Shown in pieces: positions 24,616 through 36,829 of a stretch of DNA of 64,000 bases. Under the pieces are notes generated by a model. The model saw only the letters and a list, made by a program, of their open reading frames with translations. It was not told where the DNA came from and ran no database searches. Both the position numbers and the translations under genes were made by a program. Location: NCBI GenBank assembly GCA_046347945.1, contig JAXMFB010000019.1, positions 1 to 64,000 on the forward strand, in the 5' to 3' direction. The first letter of the stretch is position 1. Each line of letters opens with the position of its first letter. The DNA comes from Zeimonas sp046347945 (GTDB lineage Bacteria; Pseudomonadota; Gammaproteobacteria; Burkholderiales; Burkholderiaceae_E).

Positions 24616-25387
24616 AGATGGCCTTTCCGCGACTGCCTGCCACCGCCTGCTCGTCGATCTCGAAGTGTTCGGGCAGCGACTTCACCAGGTCGCTGAACTT
24701 GCGGTGTCCGTAGAGGCGGGCGTCGAAGTCCGGGCGCAGCTTGGTGATGTTGCTGCCGACGGACCCGAGTTGCGCCCAGCCGCTCTCTTCGGAGACGGCG
24801 TCGATCGCGTCGGCGATCAACTCGACCAGCGCGGCGCGGTCGTCGGTCACCTTCGAGCCGCGCGCCTGGCCGGCCGGCGCCGCGGCCTTCTCGGGCATCG
24901 CCCGCAGCACTTCGGTGTAGACGAACTTGTCGCAGGCGGCGACGAACGGTTCGGGCGTCTTGCGCTCGCCGAATCCGTAGACGAGCAGCCCCTGCTCGCG
25001 CAGGCGCGAAGCCAGGCGCGTGAAGTCGCTGTCGCTCGACACGAGGCAAAAGCCGTCGAAGCGCCCGGTGTAGAGCAGGTCCATCGCGTCGATGATCAGC
25101 GAGCTGTCGGTCGCGTTCTTGCCCTTCGTGTAGCCGAACTGCTGCACCGGGACGATCGAGTGCTCGAGCAGGATCTTCTTCCAGCTGCCGAGCTGCGGCT
25201 GGGTCCAGTCGCCGTAGATGCGCTTGACGCTGGCGATGCCGAATTTCGCGATTTCGGCGAGCAGTCCGTCGATGATCGAGGCCTGCGCGTTGTCGGCGTC
25301 GATCAGCACCGCGAGGCGCGCCTGGGATTCCTCGGGCGATGCGGGTGCGGCGGCGCCAAGGAGGGCGGGTTTGCCGGGAGTGGCCAT
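24587..25387 (-). CDS. NYN-domain putative RNase with C-terminal LOTUS/OST-HTH domain
   Basis: A 266-residue protein. The NYN (PIN-like) domain has the acidic residues LAVLIDADNAQAS (about residues 26-38), NATDSSLIIDAMD and LVSSDSDFTRLASRLRE, the pattern of LabA/Limkain-type nucleases. The C-terminal 70 residues (ALVELIADAIDAVSEESGWA, RLYGHRKFSDLVKSLPEHFE) form an OST-HTH/LOTUS domain, an RNA-binding winged helix. This suggests a sequence- or structure-guided RNase; bacterial members are little studied. It precedes and overlaps arnT by 29 bases. The relation to lipid A modification is unknown. Confidence 0.88.
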   Translation of the reverse strand: MATPGKPALLGAAAPASPEESQARLAVLIDADNAQASIIDGLLAEIAKFGIASVKRIYGDWTQPQLGSWKKILLEHSIVPVQQFGYTKGKNATDSSLIIDAMDLLYTGRFDGFCLVSSDSDFTRLASRLREQGLLVYGFGERKTPEPFVAACDKFVYTEVLRAMPEKAAAPAGQARGSKVTDDRAALVELIADAIDAVSEESGWAQLGSVGSNITKLRPDFDARLYGHRKFSDLVKSLPEHFEIDEQAVAGSRGKAIYVRNVRRAR

Positions 25388-25419
25388 CTAGCAGCCTCGT
25401 GCCAGGTCGGGGGCGATCG

Positions 25420-25905
25420 TCAGTCGCGGAAGTTGGTGAACGACAGCGGCACGTCGGCGATCTCCTTCTTCAGCAGCGCGATCGCCGCCTGCAGGTCGTC
25501 GCGCTTGGCGCCGCTCACGCGCACCGAGTCGCCCTGGATGCTGGCCTGGACCTTCAGCCTGCTGTCCTTGACGAAGCGCACGATCTTCTTCGCGTGGTCG
25601 GACGAGACGCCGTGGCGCACGGTGATCACCTGCTTGACCTTGTCGCCGCCGATTCTCTGCACCGGGCCGTGGTCGAGGAAGCGAACGTCGACGTTGCGCT
25701 TCGCGCACTTGGCGACCAGCACGTCGCGGACCTGCCCCAGCTTGAAGTCGTCGTCGGCATAGGCGGTCAGCTCGCGTTCCTTCTGTTCGATGCGCGCGTC
25801 CGATCCCTTGAAGTCGAAGCGGTTGGCGATCTCCTTGTTGGCCTGGTCGACGGCGTTGCGCACTTCGATCGCGTCGCTTTCCGAGACCACGTCGAACGAT
25901 GGCAT
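25420..25905 (-). CDS. yajQ: YajQ-family nucleotide-binding protein
   Basis: A 161-residue protein, full length for the family: MPSFDVVSESDAIEVRNAVD, RFDFKGSDARIE, KQVITVRHGVSSDHAKKI and SVRVSGAKRDDLQAAIALL. YajQ has two RNP-like domains and binds nucleotides; homologues have been reported as cyclic di-GMP receptors. The conserved start and GAGGAA just upstream of ATG 25905 support the call. It lies between the ABC-F gene and the NYN gene, each separated by short gaps. Confidence 0.95.
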   Translation of the reverse strand: MPSFDVVSESDAIEVRNAVDQANKEIANRFDFKGSDARIEQKERELTAYADDDFKLGQVRDVLVAKCAKRNVDVRFLDHGPVQRIGGDKVKQVITVRHGVSSDHAKKIVRFVKDSRLKVQASIQGDSVRVSGAKRDDLQAAIALLKKEIADVPLSFTNFRD

Positions 25906-26005
25906 GGCGGTTCCTCCTCATCGCCCGGCGGGATCGCCGGGGAACAACGCCCGGCATTGTAGGCCCACTGGCGGCGGCGCCCCGGTCGCGACGGCCGGTG
26001 TCGGC

Positions 26006-29251
<3,246 letters not shown>

Positions 29252-29283
29252 GAACCGCTGCCGTGTGGGTGCAAAATCTGCGG

Positions 29284-29289
29284 ATTATA
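29284..29289 (-). promoter_or_regulatory. Candidate -10 for argG
   Basis: The minus strand reads TATAAT, a perfect -10, about 33 bases before the argG start, in the 60-base gap after dinB. No good -35 is seen at 17 bases, but the element stands out in GC-rich DNA. Confidence 0.5.
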
Positions 29290-29311
29290 GAACCAGGCGC
29301 CGCCGCGCCGC

Positions 29312-30451
29312 TCAGCCCGACAGCGGCAGCTCCCCCTGCTGCGGGCCCGGCGACGCGGCGCCGCCACGGCCGGATCCGGCACGTGCGGCCGTCGCGCCCG
29401 GGCGCGACAGGCTGCCGACGCGCACGCCGAGCAGGCGCAGCCGACGCACCGCCGGCACCCGGTCCAGGCACTCGAACGCCGCGCGGCGGATCGCCGCGTC
29501 GTCGTCGGTCGGCTCGGGCAGCGTCAGGTCGCGCGTCACGATGCGGAAATCGTCGTAGCGCGCCTTCACGCCGATCGTGCGCCCGGCGTAGCCACGGCGG
29601 CGCAGGTCGGCGGCGACGTCGCGGCACAGCTCGGCCAGGCAGGCGGCGAGCGCCTGCCAGTCGCGTCGCAGATGCAGGTCGCGCTCGAAGGTGGTCTCGC
29701 GGCTCATCGAGACCGGCTCGCTCGCCGTGACCACCGGACGCTCGTCGCGGCCGTGCGCAGCCTCGTGCAGCCAGCGCCCGTAGTGGGCGCCGAAGCGGGC
29801 GACGAGCATCGACGGCGACGCCGCGGCCAGTTCGCCGATCGTGCGCAGCCCGAGTTCCTCGAGCTGCAGGTCGGCCTTGGGCCCGATGCCGTTGATCCGG
29901 CGCACCGGCAGCGGCCAGATCAGCGTCGGGATGTCCTCCACATCCACGATCGTGAGGCCTGCCGGCTTGTGCAGGTCGGAGGCGATCTTCGCGAGGAGCT
30001 TGTTCGGCGCCAAGCCGACCGAGCAGGTCAGGCCGGTGGCCTCCAGCACGCGGCGCTGGATGTCGCGGGCGACCGGCGCGCCGCGCTCGATGCGGATGCC
30101 CGGCACCGCGGTGAGGTCGAGGTAGACCTCGTCGATGCCGCGGTCCTCGATGCGGTCGGTGACTGCGGCGATCGCCGCCTTGAACAGCCGCGAGTAGCGA
30201 CGGTACTCGTCGAAGTCGACCGGCAGGAACACGCACTCCGGGCACAGCTCGGCGGCGCGCCGCAGCGCCATGCCGGAGCGGATGCCGAAGGCGCGCGCCT
30301 CGTAGGTGGCGGTCGTGACGACGCCGCGGCGCGACGGCTCGCCGTGCCCGCCGATGGCGACCGGCCGGCCGCGCAATTCGGGCCGGCGCAGCAGCTCGAC
30401 CGACGCGTAGAACGCGTCCATGTCGAGGTGCGCGATGCGGCGCCAGTCCAT
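29312..30451 (-). CDS. dinB: DNA polymerase IV (Y family)
   Basis: A 379-residue translesion polymerase. Catalytic motifs: IAHLDMDAFYASVE (residues 6-19) and RGIDEVYLDLT (acidic pair near residue 104). TCSVGLAPNKLLAKIASD and the helix-hairpin-helix region INGIGPKADLQLEELG are as in DinB, and the little-finger domain follows. The very C-terminus contains QGELPL, matching the QxxLPL type of beta-clamp-binding motif. An intact gene, preceded by a G-rich array in the gap before the sensor-kinase stop. No LexA box was seen in the short upstream region. Confidence 0.94.
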   Translation of the reverse strand: MDWRRIAHLDMDAFYASVELLRRPELRGRPVAIGGHGEPSRRGVVTTATYEARAFGIRSGMALRRAAELCPECVFLPVDFDEYRRYSRLFKAAIAAVTDRIEDRGIDEVYLDLTAVPGIRIERGAPVARDIQRRVLEATGLTCSVGLAPNKLLAKIASDLHKPAGLTIVDVEDIPTLIWPLPVRRINGIGPKADLQLEELGLRTIGELAAASPSMLVARFGAHYGRWLHEAAHGRDERPVVTASEPVSMSRETTFERDLHLRRDWQALAACLAELCRDVAADLRRRGYAGRTIGVKARYDDFRIVTRDLTLPEPTDDDAAIRRAAFECLDRVPAVRRLRLLGVRVGSLSRPGATAARAGSGRGGAASPGPQQGELPLSG

Positions 30452-30452
30452 C

Positions 30453-30499
30453 GGGTCGGGGTCGGGTCGGGGGCGGGCCGGGGGCGGGCCGGGGGCGGG
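30453..30499 (+). repeat. G-run array, possible G-quadruplex, upstream of dinB
   Basis: Runs of three to five G separated by one to three bases recur about eight times on the plus strand, including three near-copies of CGGGGGCGGGC. This fits the pattern G3+N1-7 repeated at least four times required for an intramolecular G-quadruplex. It lies directly upstream of the dinB start on the template side (C-rich in dinB mRNA). Structure is inferred from pattern only. Confidence 0.6.
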
Positions 30500-30532
30500 C
30501 GCTCGTGTCGCGGCGGCGGGCGGCGGCGCTTC

Positions 30533-32008
30533 TCAGGCAGTCAGCGGCAGGTCGATGAAGAACGTCGATCCGCGCCCGGGCTCGCTGCGCAGTCCGGCCG
30601 TTCCGCCGTGCAGTTCGGCCACCCGCTTGACGATCGCCAGGCCCAGCCCCGAGCTGCCGCGTTGCTCGCGGTGCCGGCTGGTCTGGTAGAAGCGCTCGAA
30701 GACGCGGGGCTGGTCTTCGGAGGCGACGCCCGGACCGGTGTCGGCGACCTCGATCCGCACGCCGTCGCCCTCGCGCAGCGCGCGCACCAGCACGCGGCCG
30801 CCCGACGGCGTGACCCGCAGCGCGTTGTCGATCAGGTTCGACAACGCCCGCTCGATCAGCGCCGCATCGGCGCGGGTGAGCGGCAGGCCGTCCGGATACT
30901 CGACGCCGAGCGTCACGCCGGCCTGCTGGGCTGCGGACGCGAAACGCTGGACGACGTCGTCGGCCAGCTCGCCGATCGCGATCGGCTCGGGCTGCGCGCG
31001 GAACTCGGGGCTGTCGAGCCGCGCCAGCTCGGCCAGCGCATCGGTGAGCCGCTCGAGGTGTTGCGCGTTGTGCAGCGCGCGCTCGAGCAGGTGTGCCTGC
31101 GCGTCGGGTGGCAGCGCATCGCCCTTCAGGCGGATCGTCTCGATCTGGCCGATCAGCGCGGTGAGCGGCGTGCGCAGGTCGTGCGAGACGCTGGCGACCA
31201 TCTCGCGGCGGTGCGCGTCGATCGTGCGCACGCGCTCGGCTTCCTGGCGCAGCCGGTCGAACGCCTCGCGGAACGTGCGGCTCAGGCGCCCGATTTCGTC
31301 ATCGCGATCGGCGTCGGGAAAGAAGTCGTCGCACAGCTGGTCCGAGAAGCCGGAACTGCGGATCCGCTCGGTGGCTCGCGTCAGCGCGGTCAGCGGGCGG
31401 GTCAGCAGCGAGATCATCGCGATGGTGAGCAGCACGCCGATCGCGATCGTCATCAGCCCAGCGGTGGAGGCCGCGCGGATCGCGTAGCTCTTGAGCAGCG
31501 CCGGCATCGCGGTGTCGATGTCGGTCTGCCTGGCGACGACGTACAGCCAGCCGCGCGGCTTGCCTTCGTCGACGACCTCGTGCGCGGCGACCAGCGAGCG
31601 GCGCCCCTCGGTGTCGGGGTCGTCGGCCACGATCGGCAGCGCCGGATCCATCTGCATCGTTTCGGTGACCGGCTGGAGATCGACCCGGTAGCGGGTCCAG
31701 AACGGCTGGCGCTCGCCGGCCGTCGCCAGCACGCGGCCGTCGAGGTCGAGCAGGTACAGGCCGGTGTTCGGCGAGTACAGCGTGTACTGGCGAAGTGTCG
31801 CGCCGAAGCCGGCCGGGTCGCGGGAGTAGTCGCGCCAGAGGTCGGGGTGCGCCTCGAGGACGCGCTGCGCGAACGCCGCGTTCTTGGCGTACATCCAGTC
31901 GCTGTAGTACTGCCGGACCGAGGCGTGCATGATGATCGCGAGCAGCGCGGCCATCATCAGGCCGAAGCCGACGACCAGCAGCAGGACGCGTGCGCGCAGC
32001 GATTTCAT
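30533..32008 (-). CDS. Two-component sensor histidine kinase
   Basis: A 491-residue inner-membrane kinase: a first membrane helix (VLLLVVGFGLMMAALLAIIM, residues 8-27), a periplasmic sensor region of about 140 residues, a second helix (LMTIAIGVLLTIAMISLL), a HAMP region, HisKA with the phosphorylated His in ASVSHDLRTPLTALIGQ, and an HATPase with NLIDNALRVTPSGG, DTGPGV and GSSGLGLAIVKRV. The start overlaps the stop of the response-regulator gene (ATGA). The signal sensed is not evident. Confidence 0.92.
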   Translation of the reverse strand: MKSLRARVLLLVVGFGLMMAALLAIIMHASVRQYYSDWMYAKNAAFAQRVLEAHPDLWRDYSRDPAGFGATLRQYTLYSPNTGLYLLDLDGRVLATAGERQPFWTRYRVDLQPVTETMQMDPALPIVADDPDTEGRRSLVAAHEVVDEGKPRGWLYVVARQTDIDTAMPALLKSYAIRAASTAGLMTIAIGVLLTIAMISLLTRPLTALTRATERIRSSGFSDQLCDDFFPDADRDDEIGRLSRTFREAFDRLRQEAERVRTIDAHRREMVASVSHDLRTPLTALIGQIETIRLKGDALPPDAQAHLLERALHNAQHLERLTDALAELARLDSPEFRAQPEPIAIGELADDVVQRFASAAQQAGVTLGVEYPDGLPLTRADAALIERALSNLIDNALRVTPSGGRVLVRALREGDGVRIEVADTGPGVASEDQPRVFERFYQTSRHREQRGSSGLGLAIVKRVAELHGGTAGLRSEPGRGSTFFIDLPLTA

Positions 32009-32745
32009 CGGCGGTCGGCGAAGCGGTACCCGACGCCGCGCACCGTGAGCACGCGGCGCGGGTTGGCGGGGTCGGCCTCGATCTTGGCGCGCAGGCGGTT
32101 GATGTGCGTGTTCACCGTGTGCTCGTAGCCTTCGAACGTGGTGCCCCAGACGGCGTCGAGCAGCTGCATCCGCGTGAACGCGCGCCCGGGATGCCGGGCG
32201 AAGTGCGCGAGCAGGTCGAACTCCTTGGCCGTGAGCGCGATCGGCTGGCCGGCGAGGCGAACCTCGCGGCTGGCGCAGTCGATGAGAAGGTCGCCGACCT
32301 CGATGCGCTCCGTGCCGGCGCTGGCGGCCGTCGCGGCGCCGGCGTCGGCGGCGACCGGCGCGTGCATGTCGACGCGGCGCAGCATGGCCCGCACGCGCGC
32401 CTGCAGCTCGGGGATCGAGAACGGCTTGGTCAGGTAGTCGTCGGCGCCGAGCTCGAGCCCGAGCACGCGGTCGAGCTCGGTCGAGCGGGCGGTCAGCATC
32501 AGCACCGGCGTGGTCACCTTGTCGATGCGCAGCGCACGCACGATGTCCAGGCCATCGCGCCCGGGGAGCATGACGTCGAGGACGATCAGGTCGTAGCGCC
32601 CCGAGCGCGCCGCCTCGTAGCCGGCGACGCCGTCGTGCACGCAGTCGATGCGATGACCGAGATCGCGCAGGTGCATCGCGATCAGCTCGGCGATGTCGCG
32701 CTGGTCCTCGACCACGAGTATTCGCCTGTCCATCGAATCGAGCAT
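32005..32745 (-). CDS. OmpR/PhoB-family response regulator
   Basis: A 246-residue regulator: receiver domain with acidic pocket RRILVVEDQRD, phospho-acceptor Asp in LIVLDVMLPGRDG (about residue 57), Thr in LMLTARS and Lys in YLTKPF. An Ala-rich linker leads to a winged helix (LTAKEFDLLAHFARHPGRAF ... VLTVRGVGYRFADRR). Cognate kinase is the overlapping downstream gene. The start may be ATG 32745 or ATG 32733 (MDRRILVVED); neither has a clear Shine-Dalgarno. Confidence 0.93.
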   Translation of the reverse strand: MLDSMDRRILVVEDQRDIAELIAMHLRDLGHRIDCVHDGVAGYEAARSGRYDLIVLDVMLPGRDGLDIVRALRIDKVTTPVLMLTARSTELDRVLGLELGADDYLTKPFSIPELQARVRAMLRRVDMHAPVAADAGAATAASAGTERIEVGDLLIDCASREVRLAGQPIALTAKEFDLLAHFARHPGRAFTRMQLLDAVWGTTFEGYEHTVNTHINRLRAKIEADPANPRRVLTVRGVGYRFADRR

Positions 32746-32900
32746 AGCAAAACCCCACGTCCCGCCCGGACCCCGGGGGTGGGTCAGCGCCCGGTCGGTT
32801 CGCTTACGGGGATTCGTTATCGAAACGTGATCTTCGCGAGACGACCGGGTAAGCCCGGCGCGGCAGACTGCACCGGTCGCACCCAGCCAGAGCCAGACGA

Positions 32901-33476
32901 ATGACCGCTCCCTTCGGAGGTCTTGCCTTCCAGTCTCCCAGCCCGGCCGAACTGGCCGCTCACCGCGGCGCCATGCTGCGCTTCGCCCGGCGCCGGATCC
33001 GCGACGAGGATCTCGCCGAAGACGCGGTCCAGGATGCGCTGCTGGCGGCGCTGTCGAATCGCGCGTCGTTCCAGGGCCAGTCGGCGCTGCGCACCTGGCT
33101 GATCGGCATCCTGAACCACAAGATCCAGGACACCTTCCGGCGCGAAGGACGCTACGTGCCGGTCTCCGACACCGCGCGCGACGACGAAGGGCTCGACGAC
33201 GGCCTCGATCGCCTGGCGTTCGGCCAGCCCGGGCAGTTCGACGAGGCCGACGACCCCGCGCAGCGCGTGGCCAGCGCCCGCCTGCTCGACGCGCTGCTGG
33301 GCGAGATCGACGCGCTGCCCGATACCCTCAGGGAGGTCTTCGTGCTGCAGGTGCTCGAGGCGCGCGAGACCGCCGAGGTCTGCCAGCGGCTCGGCATCAG
33401 CGAGGCCAACTGCTGGGTCAGGCTGCACCGCGCCCGCAAGCGGCTCGCCGAGCGCATGCGCGACCACCTGGCCTGA
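32901..33476 (+). CDS. ECF-type RNA polymerase sigma factor
   Basis: A 191-residue sigma-70-family protein. Region 2: RGAMLRFARRRIRDEDLAED, ALLAALSNRASFQGQSALR with RTWLIGILNHKIQDTFRR. Region 4: LPDTLREVFVLQVLEARETA and GISEANCWVRLHRARKRLAE. Its closest look is to the RpoE-like sigma factors of Burkholderiales that are normally followed by a zinc-finger anti-sigma gene; here the next gene, 124 bases on, is an aldo/keto reductase and no anti-sigma factor is present. Target promoters are not known. Confidence 0.9.
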   Translation: MTAPFGGLAFQSPSPAELAAHRGAMLRFARRRIRDEDLAEDAVQDALLAALSNRASFQGQSALRTWLIGILNHKIQDTFRREGRYVPVSDTARDDEGLDDGLDRLAFGQPGQFDEADDPAQRVASARLLDALLGEIDALPDTLREVFVLQVLEARETAEVCQRLGISEANCWVRLHRARKRLAERMRDHLA

Positions 33477-33600
33477 ACGGGCCGGCATCTGACCGCGGGC
33501 CGGCCCGTGCGCCGGCGGGCGGCCGTGCGCCCGACGAACCGGCGCCGGCGCAAACCGGCTATCGTTGCGGTTTTGGGCTCGACCACCGGAACCGCGCGAC

Positions 33601-34602
33601 ATGAACCCCCGTCGGATGGGACGCAGCAGCCTGCTGGTCTCGGAGCTGTGCCTGGGCACGATGATGTTCGGCGACCAGACCGAGGCGGCCGCCGCGGCCG
33701 ACATCGTGGCGATGGCGCGCGAGCGCGGCGTCAACTTCGTCGATACCGCCGACGTCTATTCGCGCGGTGCCTCCGAGTCCATGCTCGGCCCGCTGCTCGA
33801 GAGCGATCGCGACCGGTGGGTGCTGGCATCGAAGGTCGGCAACCCGATGTCCCGGAAGCCGAACGCGTCGCGCTACTCGCGCAAGTGGCTGATCCAGGCG
33901 CTCGACGCGAGCCTGGCGCGGCTGCAGACCGACTACCTCGACATCTGGTATCTGCACCGTGACTTCGAGGACGGCGGCGACGAGGAGATGCTCTACACGA
34001 TCGCCGACCTGATCCGCACCGGGCGGATCCGCTACTGGGGGCTGTCGAACTTCCGCGGCTGGCGCATCGCCACGCTGTGCGCGATGGCCGAGCGGATCGG
34101 CATGCCGGGGCCGATCGTCTGCCAGCCGTACTACAACCTGCTCAACCGCCAGCCCGAGGTCGAGGTCCTGCCGTCGTGCGCGCATCACGGGCTGGGGGTC
34201 ACTCCGTACAGCCCGGCGGCGCGCGGCGTGCTCACCGGCAAGTACGCGCCGGGCAGCGCCGTCCCCGAGGGCAGCCGGGCCGGGCGCGGCGACCGGCGGA
34301 TCCTGGAGACCGAGTGGCGCGAGGAGTCGCTGGTGATCGCGCAGAAGCTGAAGGCGCACGCCGAGGCTCGCGGGATCACGCTGCTGCAGTTCGCGGTGGC
34401 CTGGCTGCTGGCGAACCGCGTGGTGAGTTCGGTGATCGCGGGGCCGAAGACGGTCGCGCAGTTCGACGACTATTTCGGCGCGCTGGACTACGCGTGGACC
34501 GACGAGGACGAGGCGCTGGTCGATTCGCTGGTGACGCCGGGGCACGCGTCGACGCCGGGGTACCACGATCCGCAGTATCCGTTCCATGGCCGCAGGCGCT
34601 GA
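33601..34602 (+). CDS. Aldo/keto reductase
   Basis: A 333-residue NADPH-dependent oxidoreductase of the TIM-barrel AKR superfamily. The catalytic tetrad is visible: Asp and Tyr in NFVDTADVYSRGASE (about residues 43-57), Lys in WVLASKVGN, His in IWYLHRDFEDGG. The C-terminal nucleotide-binding pattern is SSVIAGPKTVAQFDDYFGAL. ATG 33601 was preferred to an upstream in-frame start because it matches the usual N-terminus. It lies 15 bases before the MgtC gene. Substrate unknown. Confidence 0.92.
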   Translation: MNPRRMGRSSLLVSELCLGTMMFGDQTEAAAAADIVAMARERGVNFVDTADVYSRGASESMLGPLLESDRDRWVLASKVGNPMSRKPNASRYSRKWLIQALDASLARLQTDYLDIWYLHRDFEDGGDEEMLYTIADLIRTGRIRYWGLSNFRGWRIATLCAMAERIGMPGPIVCQPYYNLLNRQPEVEVLPSCAHHGLGVTPYSPAARGVLTGKYAPGSAVPEGSRAGRGDRRILETEWREESLVIAQKLKAHAEARGITLLQFAVAWLLANRVVSSVIAGPKTVAQFDDYFGALDYAWTDEDEALVDSLVTPGHASTPGYHDPQYPFHGRRR

Positions 34603-34617
34603 CGCGGACCCGCTGAG

Positions 34618-35334
34618 ATGGACTTCGTCGATCGCCTGCTCGCCGACCCGGCGTACCTGAACATGACGCTTCGGCTGCTCGCGGCGCTGGCGGTCGGCGG
34701 CGCGATCGGCCTCGAGCGCAGCTACCACGGCCGCCCGGCTGGGTTTCGCACTCATGCGCTGGTCTGCCTGTCGACCAGCCTGCTGATGCTCGTGACCGTC
34801 TACGAGAACCGCTGGTTTCCGGAGCTCACGCAGGGCCGCGTCGCGCTCGACCCGACGCGGATGGCGCAGGGCATCATGACCGGCATCGGCTTCCTGGGCG
34901 CCGGCACGATCATGAAGGAGGGGCCGACGGTGCGTGGCCTGACCACCGCGGCGTCGATCTGGATCACCGCCGCGATCGGCGTGCTGATCGGCATCGGCTT
35001 CTACTTTCCTGCGCTGGCCGCCACCGTGCTCACGCTGGGCACGCTGTCGGTGTTTCGCTGGATCGAGACGCGGATGCCGGCGCAGTTCTACGCGCACTTC
35101 ACGATCCGCTTCCGCCGCTCGGCGACGATGCCCGAGGAAGCGATGCGCAAGATGCTGTCGCAACTGGGCTTCACCGTCGCCAACCTGAACTACCGGCTCG
35201 ACGCGACAGAGGATTTCTTCGAATACCGGATGGTGATCCGCACCAGCCGGTTGGCGAACCTGCGGCTGCTCACCGATTCACTGGCCGCGCTCGACTCGGT
35301 GCGCGAGTTCCGCATCGCGCCCACCGGCGACTGA
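34618..35334 (+). CDS. MgtC/SapB-family membrane protein
   Basis: A 238-residue protein. The N-terminal membrane domain has the MgtC signature: LLAALAVGGAIGLERSYHG, GFRTHALVCLSTSLLML, GIGFLGAGTIMKEG and VRGLTTAASIWITAAIGVL. The C-terminal soluble part (from about residue 155) resembles an ACT-like domain. MgtC homologues promote growth in low magnesium and inside macrophages, partly by acting on F-type ATPase. No regulatory leader was seen. It probably shares a transcript with the reductase upstream. Confidence 0.9.
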   Translation: MDFVDRLLADPAYLNMTLRLLAALAVGGAIGLERSYHGRPAGFRTHALVCLSTSLLMLVTVYENRWFPELTQGRVALDPTRMAQGIMTGIGFLGAGTIMKEGPTVRGLTTAASIWITAAIGVLIGIGFYFPALAATVLTLGTLSVFRWIETRMPAQFYAHFTIRFRRSATMPEEAMRKMLSQLGFTVANLNYRLDATEDFFEYRMVIRTSRLANLRLLTDSLAALDSVREFRIAPTGD

Positions 35335-35508
35335 GCCGTGCGCCGCAACGGGCGGCACGGCCACTGCACGGAAGCTGACCGTACCGGTCGCTCGCCATGA
35401 CGGCGACGGCGCGCCGCGGTGCGCGCTGCCCGGGACGACGGCGCCGCCGCCGCGCTAAGGTGACCGGGCAGCGCAGCTCGTGCGCTGCATCCGCCGGGGA
35501 GTTCACCC

Positions 35509-36780
35509 ATGGACCAGGACACGCTCCGATACAGCACCGATACGCCGCTTGCGCGCCGGGTCGTCGCGATGCGCAGCTCGGCGGTCCGCGACCTGCTGCG
35601 CGACGCGCAGCGGCCGGGGATGCTGTCGCTGGCCGGTGGCCTGCCGGCGGCCGACCAGTTCGACGTCGAAGGCATCGGGTTCGCGTTCGCGCAGGCGATG
35701 CGCGAGGCGCCCCGGCAGGCGCTGCAATACGGCGCGACCGACGGCCAGCCATCGCTGCGCGAGTCGCTCGCAGCGCTGATGGCGCAACGCGGTGCTGCCG
35801 TCGAGCCGGCCGACGTCGTCGTCACCGCAGGCTCGCAGCAGGCGCTCGACCTGCTCGCGCGCGCGCTGGTCGATCCGGGCGACCGGGTCGCGCTCGAACG
35901 GCCGAGCTACCTGGCGGCCTTGCAGGCGTTTGCCCTGAGCGGCGCGCGCTTCGTTACCGTGCCTGCCGACGCAGACGGCGCCTGCGTCGAGCGGCTCGTC
36001 GCGGACACGGGGCCGGCGCCGAAGTTCGTCTACCTGGTCACGAACTTCGCGAACCCGACCGGCGCAACGCTGTCGCTCGAGCGGCGGCGCGCGCTGATCG
36101 GCTGGGCGCTGCGCCGGCGCGTCGTGCTCGTCGAGGACGATCCCTATGGCGAGCTGCGCGTCGAAGGCGTCGCGCATCCGCCGCTGGTCGCGCTGGCGCG
36201 CGAGACGCCGGGGGCCGAGCACTGGTGTGCCTACGTGTCGACGTTGTCGAAGGTGATGTCGCCGGGGCTGCGGATCGGATTCGCGGTGCTGCCGCGCTGG
36301 CTGCGCGACGCGGTGGTCCGGGTCAAGCAGGCGCTGGACCTGCACACCGGGACGCTGGCGCAGGAGGTCGCCGACCGCTACCTGCGGTCCGGCCGGCTCG
36401 CGCAGCGGCTGCCGCAGCTGCGCGCGACCTACGGGGCGCGTCGCGACGCGCTCTGCGACGCGCTCGGCGCGCGCTTCGGCGCTGCGCTGCGATTCGGGCG
36501 TCCCGAAGGGGGCATGTTCGTCTGGGCGCGGTTCACCGACGGCACCGACGCGTCGGCGTTGCTGCCGGCCGCGCGCGACGAGGGCACGATCTTCGTGCCC
36601 GGCGCGGCGTTCTACGACCACGCACCGGACCCGTCGGCGCTGCGCCTGAGCTTCGCGACGCTCGATCCGGGGCAGCTGGCCGAAGCGGCCGAGCGCCTGG
36701 CACGGGCGCACCGACGGCTGCGCGCGGGCAACCCCACCGCTGCCGCGGGACTCGAAGCCGGCGCCGCTGCGCGGCACTAG
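35509..36780 (+). CDS. PLP-dependent aminotransferase, fold type I (2-aminoadipate/MocR-like class)
   Basis: A 423-residue enzyme. PLP-binding pattern: VVVTAGSQQALDLLARALVD, NFANPTGATLSLERR, VLVEDDPYGELR and the Schiff-base Lys in VSTLSKVMSPGLRIGF (about residue 247). The N-terminus MDQDTLRYSTDTPLARRV has no helix-turn-helix, so it is a free aminotransferase rather than a MocR regulator. Relatives act on 2-aminoadipate, aromatic or branched-chain amino acids; the substrate is not certain. A 174-base upstream gap shows nothing clear. Confidence 0.88.
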   Translation: MDQDTLRYSTDTPLARRVVAMRSSAVRDLLRDAQRPGMLSLAGGLPAADQFDVEGIGFAFAQAMREAPRQALQYGATDGQPSLRESLAALMAQRGAAVEPADVVVTAGSQQALDLLARALVDPGDRVALERPSYLAALQAFALSGARFVTVPADADGACVERLVADTGPAPKFVYLVTNFANPTGATLSLERRRALIGWALRRRVVLVEDDPYGELRVEGVAHPPLVALARETPGAEHWCAYVSTLSKVMSPGLRIGFAVLPRWLRDAVVRVKQALDLHTGTLAQEVADRYLRSGRLAQRLPQLRATYGARRDALCDALGARFGAALRFGRPEGGMFVWARFTDGTDASALLPAARDEGTIFVPGAAFYDHAPDPSALRLSFATLDPGQLAEAAERLARAHRRLRAGNPTAAAGLEAGAAARH

Positions 36781-36829
36781 AATCGCGCGCAGTGCGGTCT
36801 CGCACGCAACGCGCAATGGGGGCCCGGCA

